NCBI GenBank assembly: GCA_023079485.1
Contig: CM041092.1
Span: 9,251,127 to 9,315,126 of the forward strand
Direction of reading: 5' to 3'
DNA length: 64,000 nt
DNA from: Archilochus colubris
Taxonomy: Eukaryota > Chordata > Aves > Apodiformes > Trochilidae
The notes under the pieces were generated by a model. It was not told the origin of the DNA, ran no database searches, and worked only from the letters and a program-made list of their open reading frames with translations. Positions 10,007 to 19,699 of the stretch are shown here, one piece after another (positions within the stretch are counted from its first letter, which is position 1; each line of letters starts with the position of its first letter). The translations under genes and the position numbers were made by a program.

Positions 10007-10830
10007 TGGGACACAGAGGCTGCCTGGGAGCTGCTAACTGCCTCTGCTCTCCATGGGGCTCTTCTTCATACTGTGAACCTAATTTCATCAATCTATGCTT
10101 ATAGTCTCTTTACCAAGTCATAAAAATAGAAAGTTGAATTTTCCATAAATCAGTAACAGTTCCAAGACCCACAGGTAACCTGAAATATCCCAGAAGTCAT
10201 GTAACAACTGGAGCTCAGGCATGAGAGCCAGTCCACATCTTTTCCAGCCGTCTGCCTGCTTCCAGCTCACCTTCAGTAGCCCACACGTGTGACCTCTAAG
10301 TCCACAGTGGAGAAGAGGTGGTCCCCTTTTACCTTAGTGCAATAAGAGAGAAGGGGATCAGCCTGCAGAAGTGGGCAATCACTGCAGCTGAGCTGGCTGG
10401 TCCATCTTCATCACCACACAACTGTGAACTCAAGCCTAAAACCTCCAGTGAAGTACAAGCATTGAAGACAGCAGATGCTCAGAAATCAGCAATGATCTCT
10501 CTGGCATGCAAATAGAAATGTTCTCCAAAGATTATGCTGACCATAAGTTAAAGTGCAAAAATAAGAGCCTGGGATTTAGGTGCAGTACTATCCTGGTTTA
10601 GCACAGCCCTTGTTTTTTTTACTTTGGCCAAGTCCTCTACCTTTTCTGTCAGTTTTCCTGTTCCCAGGAGCAATACCCCTTACCTTACAATCTGATGTGT
10701 AAAGTCAAGCATTTCATACCTTTAGAAATTAGTAAAGCAAAGGGACAATGTATAAAGGAATAATGGGAAAGTATCAGCTAATTAAACTTCCAGAGTGATA
10801 ATAAACATCCTAAATTACAGACTCCTCACT
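10007..10830 (+). other. MARCO: Probable MARCO 3' UTR with candidate poly(A) signals
   Basis: No coding signal follows the TGA. The first canonical AATAAA on the + strand is at 10800-10805, with an ATTAAA at 10781-10786, which would give a 3' UTR of about 0.8 kb. Another AATAAA at 11677-11682 is an alternative. The true cleavage site cannot be decided from sequence alone. Confidence 0.45.
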
Positions 10831-12960
10831 TAACTGAAAATCTTATATGTGCCTGAGTTAACAACTTCAAGGCTTCTCTTTCTTAAGGCCCAAGTGTTCT
10901 CTGCTCCTTCTCCACCAGCACAGGGCATTCAGCAGGTGACAAGAACCTTCTCTACAGGTGACAAGCCACTTCTCTGTACAGGTAGCTGGGCACCGATCAC
11001 AACAACCTGCTTGCAGACACTTGATTTAAAGTGTTAGAAATGCATGTGAGCAGTCCCACACCTCTGCTCTAATGTTAGTCACAACTGCATTTGTCTACAC
11101 AGCTTTGAAACTTGTTTTTAGTGCTTAGAAATTCAGATATAAGTGGGAAAATTGAGCATTGCTGGTAAGATCAACAAGCAATGGGGCATCCAGGGACACT
11201 GTGAGTGAGAAGACCCAGCACTGTGCAGGGAGTGACAGTGCAGTCTGCAACAAAGCTCATCACTGTTTTAAGCCAGAGGAAATATTTGTTAGTGGATCTC
11301 AGCCCTCAGGAAAGAAGCCTGGAGAATCCCAAGAGTTTTTCACTACCCACTCATATGCCTTTGACAGCAGGAAAATGAAAAGAAACACTTACCATTCCTG
11401 CCTCTGGTTTAGAGAAGGCAAGGAGCACCTGCCACAAACCATGGGTGAAACCTGATGGATGACAACTGTTCTGAAAGTGCTGGAAGTGGACAGTGACTCA
11501 TATACATGAGAAGACCCAAATGCTTTCTGTTCTTGTTACTGACAGCGTGCTGAGTACCAGCACTTGAGCTGACACAGCTTCTGCTGAGCTCCCACGGACA
11601 GTCCTGAGCCTGTGGGGGTTTCTTGCATCTTTTTTTTCCTCATGGGGCAGTTTGTAAAGCATCTCCACTGTCAGTAAATAAAGGTTTAATGAGCTACATT
11701 CTAGTCTTGATACATCAGCATAGTGTGCTGTAATTGCTGCTCCCATTTTCTCACTTTCCTTGCTAGTGGCTAAGTTCTCACCATTTTTTCAGGCCAAATT
11801 CTGAGATATTTGTTTTTTTCATCAGGCAAAACTGTCACCAAAGGCAAAATCACCATATCCCCAGTGATAAAGCTTTGGCTGGACTTAAATCCCCATAAAT
11901 CTAATTTTGGGGGAATGGGCATCCAGGAAATAGCAGTTGTGCCAGAATTAAGATCAGGACACCAGGGGTTAGGTCTGCATGCCCAGGGCAAAGGACACCA
12001 GAGTCCAGGCCAGCTGCTCCTGAGCACAGCAGGAACAGGTTGAACCCAAGCTACATGTCCAGCAACATGGCCAGAAACAAGAGCATGACATGCTGAGCCT
12101 GCCATGCCTTCACTTTGCATTGCAGATGTAAAATCTGAAAAATCTGGAATCCCCTCCATTCATTGGGGAATGCAGGAACCAGCAGCTAAGTGCTTATACC
12201 AGTGCAGTTCATTCTGGCCTGGGAAGGGAAACAGAGATCCCAGGAACAGGACCTGTGTTAATATTAGCATGCTGGTAAAACCAGAGCTTGGCAGGAAAAT
12301 CAACCTTGCCTTCATTAAATCCCTCTGCATGCCCATCCAGAAGGGAAGCTCAGCTAGCTGGGAGGAGAGCTGTGGACACAAAGCTCACACAAGAATTAGA
12401 AATAACCATTTCTTCTTGATGAAAGAAAGCATGTCTTTGCTGCAAGAGAAGGCTAAGCCCAGTGCAGGGTGTGCCATGTGCAAGAAATAACATCATTTGG
12501 AGGGGATCACTGTGGTCAGGACAAGGTGCCTGTGATTTCAACCTCCTGACTGTACCAGTCCCAAAGGATCCTCTTGGACAAGTGTGAATAAACAGCAGAG
12601 GATGAATGGTGGCAGCAGGACATTTTATGTATGATCCTCTTCTATCCAAATGATGGCAAAACCAGAAATAAGTCACTGATCTTTAACACATCTCACATTA
12701 AAGCAAGAGGAAATTCTTCCCAGTTCCTGCATGAGGCAGATGGGCTGGAGGATCTGTGAAGCCTGTGAGACTGGGGCTGCAGGCTTGCTTCCTGCCAGAG
12801 ACACGAGTCCAGGTGCCAGAAATACAGTTTTGAAGTCCAGCTTTAGCAGATTGACAAGTTCACACTAAATTCTGTTGAACTGAAAATCACAGAAGCCTGT
12901 GGCAGCTCTTCACCTGGGAAAAATTGCCACACCCATTGTGATGCTGTGTGAAAGCAGAGG
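10831..12960. other. Intergenic, no gene recognised
   Basis: Open frames here are short and show no domain. A small imperfect tandem duplication of about 23 bp (CAGGTGACAAG units) lies at 10933-10981, and an AATAAA at 11677-11682 could be a distal MARCO poly(A) signal. Confidence 0.4.
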
Positions 12961-12975
12961 TGAGAAAATCCTTAT

Positions 12976-13068
12976 TTAAAAAAAAAACAAACCAAACAAA
13001 AAACCCAAGTAAACCTCCCCCCCAAATAACTACGAAAACCAAAAACAAACAAACAAAAAACCCCACAG
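12976..13068. repeat. A-rich low-complexity tract with CAAA units
   Basis: The tract is A-rich with repeated CAAAC/CAAAA units interrupted by a C run. It lies directly before the CpG-rich block. Confidence 0.7.
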
Positions 13069-13140
13069 ATCTTTTCAGAGCCAGGGGATAAAATTAGCAT
13101 GGAGACAGCTGAGCTTGGATTAACTTCACATCAATTCTTG

Positions 13141-13680
13141 TGCCAAGTCCGCGTTTCCCAACAAGGACAAGGACTGGTCATTCAGCTCACGGGGATGCCA
13201 CCAGCCCCATGGGACCGGCGGGAAGAGCTCCGGGCACTTCCCTAGTGACAGACAGCTTGGTGCCACCGGGACACACCTCGGGTCACCTTCACAGTAGTTA
13301 AAAATGCTCCTTCCCGACACTAAGGGGAGCTCAAGGGCCGCCACCTGCTCCGTCACGGCAGCGCAGGGAGTCCGCGGTACCGACCGGGACCGGGTGGGCT
13401 GGGATCAGCCCGGTTGGGATGGGATCGTGGTATGGATGGGGTCCCTGCCCCGCCGTGCTGGGAAGGCGGCAGTTCAAGCAGCGAATCCCTCTTTCCTGAT
13501 GCTTCCTCCCACGGAGAAACATCTCTGCAGCGCATCCCGGGAGAGGGAGGGAGGTGGTGGATGGGAGGTCCCCGGTGATGCGGCTGGGGGGTCCCCGTGA
13601 TGTCCCTACCTGTGTGCGGGACCCAAACTTGGTTTATCTGCTCAATGGGCTGACGGAACATGCAGCGAGAGCAAGAATGC
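13141..13680. promoter_or_regulatory. CpG-rich block, candidate CpG island
   Basis: A hand count gives about 33 CpG dinucleotides in 540 bp with clearly raised GC, against very low CpG in the surrounding kilobases. The densest part is around 13338-13480 (GTCCGCGG, GACCGGGACCGGG). No convincing exon is seen, although open frames exist in several registers. A splice-donor-like CAGGTAACT lies at 13747 on the + strand and CAGGTAGGG near 13610 on the minus strand. It could be a noncoding-RNA promoter or a distal regulatory island. Confidence 0.5.
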
Positions 13681-13791
13681 AAGAGTGTGTGTGGGGGAGG
13701 ATGGGTCTAAGAGGCTGAGGCAGCCCGTGGTGGCTTCTCACCTCAGGTAACTCCAGCCGTGGTTAACCAGTCCTCGCAGAGAGGTATTTTG

Positions 13792-14325
13792 GAAAAAAAA
13801 AAAAAAAAAAGAAAGAAAAAAACAAAGGGGGAAAAAAAAAAGGAGAAAAAAGAATAAAAAAAAAAAGAAAAGAAAAAGGAAAGGAAGAAAAAGAAAAAGA
13901 AAAAAAAGGAAAAGGAAAAGAAAAGGAAAAAGAAAGAAAAAAAAAAGGAAAAGGAAAAGGAAAAGGAAAAGGAAAAGGAAAAGGAAAAGGAAAAGGAAAA
14001 GGAAAAGGAAAAGGAAAAGGAAAAGGAAAAGGAAAAGGAAAAGGAAAAGGAAAAGGAAAAGGAAAAGGAAAAGGAAAAGGAAAGGAAAACGAAAACGAAG
14101 AGGAAGAGGAAGAGGAAGAGGAAAAGGAAAAGAAAGAGAAAAATAAAAAGGAAAAGAAAAAAGGAAAAGAAATAGAAAAAGAAAAAGAAAATGGAAAAGA
14201 AAAAGAAAAAGAAAAAAGATAAGGAATGAAAAAGAAGAAGAAAAAAAGGAAAAGAAGAAGGAAAAAAGGAGAAAAAAAGGGGGGAAAAAAAGAAAAAAAA
14301 GTGAAAAAAAAAAAAAAAAAAGTGA
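13792..14325. repeat. Long polypurine tract (A/G), about 530 bp
   Basis: Nearly every base of the + strand is A or G over about 530 bp, with only a few T and C interruptions. It contains a perfect (GGAAAA)n core and flanking GAAAAA, GGAAGA and AAAGAA variants. The long open frame on the opposite strand (Phe/Leu repeats) is a by-product of composition, not a gene. Such tracts can form triplex (H-DNA). Confidence 0.95.
13946..14086. repeat. (GGAAAA)n hexanucleotide tandem array, about 23 copies
   Basis: GGAAAA units follow one another almost perfectly across two full 60-base rows, and degenerate into GGAAAAC and GAAGAG units at the right edge. The array is the core of the polypurine tract. Confidence 0.93.
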
Positions 14326-14329
14326 AAAA

Positions 14330-17300
14330 TACCTTTGCAATTCAGTACCTTGTGCCTGTTGGTTTATTGAGGACTGCCAGGCAGCCAGGACAGTTTTACA
14401 GTTTTTTTCTCTCCACTCTTCATGGCCAGAATCTCTCTTTTTAAGGCAAAACTCAGAGTTGTTCCCTCTGAGGGAGAGCCAGGGGACAGCGTACAGCTCC
14501 CCCCCTGCCTCATCACTGGGGGGACACTGGTGTCAGCAGTGGCACTTGGAGCACCAGGCACTCCTAGCCCACATGTCTGCTTCTCCCACCCAAGGAAAGG
14601 TCCATTGGGACAGGAAGAGTTCCACAAGTCACCACAGGGTAGTTGGTGAGCAATGAAAAGGGGTAACCCTGAGATAAGAAAATGGGTCTGTCTTGCACGC
14701 CCACGCCACCTCCATCACCAGCTCTCCAGCTCAGTGGTGTTTGTTCCCAGATTTTAAGATTCCCAACTAAGTGTCCTACCCTGCCCTCCAGTAGCTATCT
14801 AGAACAGCTAATAAGGAATTGTAGAGCTTTGCTTATCGTTCACTCCCAGCTCCAATTAAAAAGATTTAGCTAAGCAAAATGCAATTACACTGCCATGGAT
14901 AAAAGGGATACAATTAATTAAAAAGGAATACTTTCCCTGAGGAATGCTGTTATTTTCAGATGCTCCCATTCCTATCCCTGACCACTCCTTGTGACCTGAA
15001 GAGATTTTGGGGTGGGGAGAATTAGGGGATTTTGGTAGTCTATCTCCCTATCTCATTGACTCACATATATTTATAGGGTAAGTTAGTAAGCCCTTGAGGA
15101 CACAGATCTTCTACAGAACCCTAAAACATAATTTCTAACATATCTGACAGTGTTGTCCTGGCTTTTCCAAGGAGATGAGCATCTCACAGAAGTTATATGA
15201 CACCAAGCTGAGACTTCTCTCCTTTTGGGGTGAAAACTGGGCTTTCTGTGAACCTCAAAGGGATGGGGAAATGTGAGAGACTGTGGGATACATGCTGTGG
15301 CTGGAAGGATCTGCCAAAACCACAGGGAAGCAGATGAAGTGTCTCACCTGGGAAGGGTAAAGACATGTTCCACATCTTTCAGTCATGCAGAGCTCTAGAA
15401 AGAGGTGAGGATCTCCCCTCCTTGGAGCTTTAGATCACAGAAGATCCTGCTGAGAATGTGTGTTAATAAATAAAGAGTATTTATCTAATCATTGCCATGT
15501 CTCAATGGCATTACTGGCAGGCCACAAAAAAGAAAAATGACATGAAGCAGAAAGCTTTGGGTTTCCTGTGGATGTTGCTGAGAGGGTGAATGTGATTTTC
15601 ACAGCTTCAACAGAAATCACACACAACTGGAGGAACCACCCAGGCATACAGGGATGCTGGAAAGCAAAATGTTTACTAACTAGAAGACCATTTTCCAAGA
15701 TTTCAAAACCTGAGGTTTATGCTAAATGCAAACATAACACATCTCACCTTAGCAAAATTATTGATGATTCCAGTTGCAAATGTAAAAAAAGGCAATTTCA
15801 TTTGCCTCACAGCTCAGAAGTTATTCTGACAGTTGTTGTTCTTTAAAGCCATCAAATTAAAAGTCAACTGTAATGAAGGAGTCACTTCTCTGCTTATTTA
15901 ACAAACAGGTAAAAATTTTAATCTGCATGCTGTCTATATCTAAAGATTAAACTCATCGTGCAATAGGTGGGTCACTAATTGATTTTCACCCCTGTCTTCA
16001 GAAGTCTCTGTTCATAGAGATCACATCACCATGAGTGTGCCTACACATTTCTTAGCTTTTCCTGCTAAACATCATGGTGGAAGGCAGATCTAGCCTCAAA
16101 ACCCTCTTTTTTTTTTCTTTTCTGTTTTACTTGGTGTTAGAACTGGTCATGCTTTGCTTGGTTAACTCTCTTCTCACTAGCATGGTCCAGTAAAGGCCCA
16201 ACCAACCATCCTGTGCAGGTCCCAAGCTCCAGTTACAAGTGTTTCTGATCAGGGCCAGTTTGGCTCTCACTGGCACTGGTAGGAAGCTGGAGCATCAGTA
16301 CAGGCAGCTGCTCTGCCATGACACAGACTTGAATCTAACCCAAAGTATTTAAACGAACTGTTGGTGGTAGCTCTAAATGATTATCCATTTATTTCAGTAT
16401 TTGTCTTTTTCAAATGTGACCTAAAATCTATAAGTAATTAGTAATTGTACTGGCTACAGTACTGCAAAATGCTTCCCTTCATTTTTTATTCAGACTCTGA
16501 GATATAAGGCCAAAATAATTCTAGTCACACCAGCCTTCAAAGGTCTAAATAGGGAGGAAGGGAGGCTAATGCCTTGATAACTTTGAGATTTGCAGGAATG
16601 TTTGAGGGTTTTCTGGGGATTCAGTGTGAGATTTAAAAAAAAAAAAAAAGTTTTGCAAGCAAATAGAGAAACTGGTGCCTCCAGTTCAAAAGGAAAGACA
16701 GATCCAAATGGAGAAAGATTTAAACGTTAAAGTGCTAAATAAACATTGCTATTCAACAGCAGTCTTTGTCTTTTGAATCCTAAGTTAAGACTACTTCAGA
16801 GGGACTATAAAAGCTCACTGCTCTCCTTTGTTGGAGCTAAATGAATTTTAACAGTACAAGTTCCAGAGTGAAGAAAAATTGCCACTCCTCCCAAGTCATC
16901 TAGGTGGCACAGCAGGGGAAGGCAGCAGATGATTTTTGGAGTTGTTTAAGTATGCCATTTGAATAAGAAAGTAGGATAAAAACTGCGTTTGTTCTGGGTC
17001 CATTTGGTGATGTTTTGTGTAAATCCAAAAGTGGCACAGTGAAGGGGATGGTTCCACCCCATCAGGGTATCAGTAGCACAAGGGGCACAGCTCTGCAATG
17101 ACCTTGTATCTTGCTGCCTTAGGAATTCCCACCGGAGCCAATGGATTCAGAGGGCTTTCAGGCTCAGGCCATAAATCACTCAAGATATGAATTACTGCCT
17201 TATTAGAGCAGCTTTGTAACTGTAATTCCAGATAAATGCACAATTAGTCTGATCTCTTCTGATAACATGCCAACAGGAGTGGGGGTGGGGAAAAAAAAAG

Positions 17301-17520
17301 TCATCTCCTACTAATCTGAGTAGCTATTTGAAGGAACTGCAGCAAACTTTCACAGATGTTAAAGCCTGCAGGACCATTGCAATAGTCTCCTGTGGAGGAA
17401 TGGCTTTCTGCTTGGTGTCTCCTCTTGATCTGCTGCTCTTCCTCATGTGCTGCAGCCAGGGAGCATCTCTCCTTGTCATGCCCTACAAGGTGGGTGCAAC
17501 ACTGTCACATCTCACACAGT
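14330..17520. other. Intergenic, no gene recognised
   Basis: About 3.2 kb of unremarkable sequence with short open frames only. It contains an A run near 16635-16650 and AT-rich patches around 15700-16000. Confidence 0.4.
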
Positions 17521-17527
17521 GAGCAGA

Positions 17528-18340
17528 GGTCCCCAGATTTGGGGGCCAAACCAAATATCACATCCCACATCCCCTGGAATGGGGGTCAGCCCAGGGAGAT
17601 TCGGACTGGACCCCCTTGCTTTCTAAACTCCTTCAGAAAGGAGCCTGGGTACAGCTGGGCCCAATCCTCCTCCTCCTCCAATTGATTTCTTTTAACAATC
17701 CATTTGGCGAGATTAAGTTTGGGAATTCTCTGTGTTGTACTCAGGAGTAAGATTATTATACAACTTTACTCAAAAGCGAGTAAGATTATAAAGTACGTCA
17801 GATTACAAGTAGCAGAATTAGAAATGATGGTACTTTCAAAGCAATGGGTTACAATTGAGCAAAACTTAAGGAAGCTGTCAAAACAACAGATTCCAACTAG
17901 CAAAACTTGACAAAGCAACGGGTAGTAAAACTTAACAAACTTAACAAACCAGGTTACCCTCATGTGCTGAAATAAGGTTAGAAGCAGAGACAGAGAGAGA
18001 TAAAGATATATAGGAAAGATATCACCACCCTTGGATCCAGCAATGCTCCTTGCATGGCGGGCACACATCCTACATTTCGAGTGTGCCTCTTTTATGCCTC
18101 CTGACTTTTGGTGGGGCTTTTGCACATATTGCTCATCCAGGTGTTCACTTGGGCCCCTCCAGATGTGGTGACACAGCAATAACCCTGATTTCTGCACATA
18201 CACCCTCTCCAGGGGCCTTAGCTGGGGCACACACAAGATGTCACTCCGCCTCCGCAGGGCACAGCTTGCCTGTCCCTATCCCTTATGGAATAAGGACAGT
18301 GTCCTGGCTGTCAGGGTGGTTACACAAATGAGGGTCTCTC
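17528..18340 (-). mobile_element. Possible endogenous retroviral LTR/leader with a primer-binding-site-like motif
   Basis: On the minus strand, TTTGGCCCCCAAATCTGGGG (about 17534-17553) resembles a tRNA-Lys-type retroviral primer binding site with CpG decay. Sequence before it (higher coordinates) includes TATA-like CATAAAAG near 18085-18095 and CTATATATC near 18005. No gag-like reading follows the motif. No AATAAA was found between the TATA-like site and the motif, which weakens the LTR reading. Boundaries are approximate and the family is not identified. Confidence 0.35.
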
Positions 18341-18772
18341 CTTGAGAGAAGAGAGTCCAGGAGCGTTATGGACGAGGCCTCCACCCAAGAGCAATGTCTA
18401 TTTTGCCAAGGTGGCTGTTTTGAGACAAATATTCTTTTGGGGACTCTACAGGCCCCGTCTCCAACCTCCCCTCAGGAGGACATGTTCTGGTCTTCAGTCC
18501 AAACAAAACCCACCTCCAGGCCTCAGGGATCCTACTGACCCTCTGACAGCCTTCTCCTAGCACATCAGTGTGGCAGAAGCCATCCTGTCTCCCCTCCTTT
18601 CTCTGGGGCAAGGAGTGGAGGAGATGGCAGCCCCTCAGAAGGGCTGGGGAGGGTGGGAAGGAAGGGCTGACGGGAGCTGCAGCCATCAATAAATGAATTG
18701 TTGATGCTGGGGAGATGGAAAGTGTGAGGCTGCAGGCTGGCCAGGTGCAGAGCAAGGGCCTTCTGGCCAGTG

Positions 18773-19138
18773 TCAGGTGTGGTGATGGAGCCAAAGGTTG
18801 CAGACTGGGCAGGCACACCTATGGCACCACCACGCCGGTCTTGTGGAGGGAAGCCCTGTCACAAAGTGCTGCTGCAAGGGGAGCCATCCTGGAGGTGAAT
18901 CAACCTTCACAAGCTCCTCCTGATCTTGAGGTGGATTCACCTCCCTGGGCTCCTCCTACTCCTGAGGTGGGTCCACTTCCATGGGCTCTTCCTTGTCATG
19001 AGGCAGGTCAGCCTTCCTGGGTTCCTCCTGCTCCTGAGGTGGGTCCACCTCCATGGGATCTTCCTTGTCATCAGGTGGGTCCACCTCCATTGGCTCCACA
19101 CCATCAGCCAACTGAGCAATGTCAGCCATGAAGCTCAT
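18773..19138 (-). pseudogene. Unrecognised small acidic proline-rich repeat protein, ORF split by an in-frame TAG
   Basis: I do not recognise this gene. The ATG at 19138-19136 has a strong context (GGCACCATGA). The frame runs 60 codons to TAG 18958-18956, then stays open for another 60 codons to TGA 18775-18773. After MSFMADIAQLADGV come six 12-residue repeats, for example EPMEVDPPDDKE and DPMEVDPPQEQE; two further copies lie beyond the TAG (EPREVNPPQDQE and a degenerate one). The C-terminal part has a cysteine cluster, CHRCACPVC. The TAG sits where a sister repeat has CAG, so one C-to-T change explains it. It could be a recently broken gene, an allele, a readthrough gene, or a 60-residue protein. 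Promoter-like signals lie upstream. No poly(A) signal was found downstream. Confidence 0.45.
18881..19096 (-). repeat. 36-bp minisatellite (six units) inside the small ORF
   Basis: Six imperfect 36-bp units, each coding 12 residues on the minus strand. Unit ends alternate between DDK/HDK and QEQ/QDQ types, suggesting a 72-bp higher-order repeat. Every unit keeps frame. Confidence 0.8.
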
Positions 19139-19303
19139 GGTGCCTCCTCTTTCTCTGCAGCTCCTGCAAGTGCTTCTCTGGTTGCCTATGCAGAGGTGGG
19201 CGACTGCTCGCTTGGCTTTGGCTGTGGTTCCTCTCTTCCAACTCTTGTGGAGTTTGAGTACCAAGAAGCTCACTGACTGTGGGCCACCTGCTGTGGGCCA
19301 CCA

Positions 19304-19352
19304 TTTATAGGTTCTGGGTGATGACATAGCTCTAGGGCCCATTTTGATGTCA
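19304..19352 (-). promoter_or_regulatory. TATA box with two CRE-like sites upstream of the repeat ORF
   Basis: On the minus strand TATAAA occupies 19309-19304. Upstream are TGTCATCA (19326-19319) and TGACATCA (19352-19345), two and one mismatches from a full CRE. A start site about 30 bp downstream of the TATA box would leave roughly 140 bp of 5' UTR before the ATG at 19138. Close CRE plus TATA is common at testis-expressed CREM-driven promoters (general knowledge); tissue use here is inference. Confidence 0.4.
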
Positions 19353-19391
19353 TAGCAAATAACCATGCGGGGCTCTCCTGGACACGTATGG

Positions 19392-19405
19392 TCACCAGGG
19401 GGACC
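19392..19405 (+). promoter_or_regulatory. CTCF-like motif
   Basis: TCACCAGGGGGACC resembles the CTCF core. It sits about 40 bp beyond the CRE-like sites of the repeat ORF. This is a single-motif match made by eye. Confidence 0.25.
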
Positions 19406-19509
19406 CTGTGACCTTAAAGGTATCCGACTGTGGTGGGAAGAGAAGGGTCAGGGGGGCTAAGGGACACTTCCCTGGGGATCACTCCTCTGTGTCCATCCCT
19501 AATGGATGG

Positions 19510-19699
19510 ACAGCCTGCCAGAGCTTGTTGGTAAACGTGCCAGCAAGGTAATGTCACCATCCCTGGAGGTACTGAAGAGTCAGAGAGATATAGTGCCTAG
19601 GGATAGAGTTTAGTTAAGGACTTGTGAGCATTAGGTTAATGGTTGGTTTTGATGACTCTGAAGATCTTTCCAGCCAAGGTAATTCTGTAATTCTGTGTG
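19510..19699 (+). repeat. CR1 LINE fragment, 3' end
   Basis: CATCCCTGGAGGTACTGAAG, then TTAGGTTAATGGTTGGTTTTGATGA and a tail of AATTCTGTAATTCTGTG follow the order of a CR1 3' end. The copy is moderately diverged and truncated. Confidence 0.75.

Noticed and set aside
13738..14340. 200-codon minus-strand frame rich in Phe and Leu
   Set aside because: It is the translation of the polypurine tract, which contains almost no stop codons by composition. It is not a gene.
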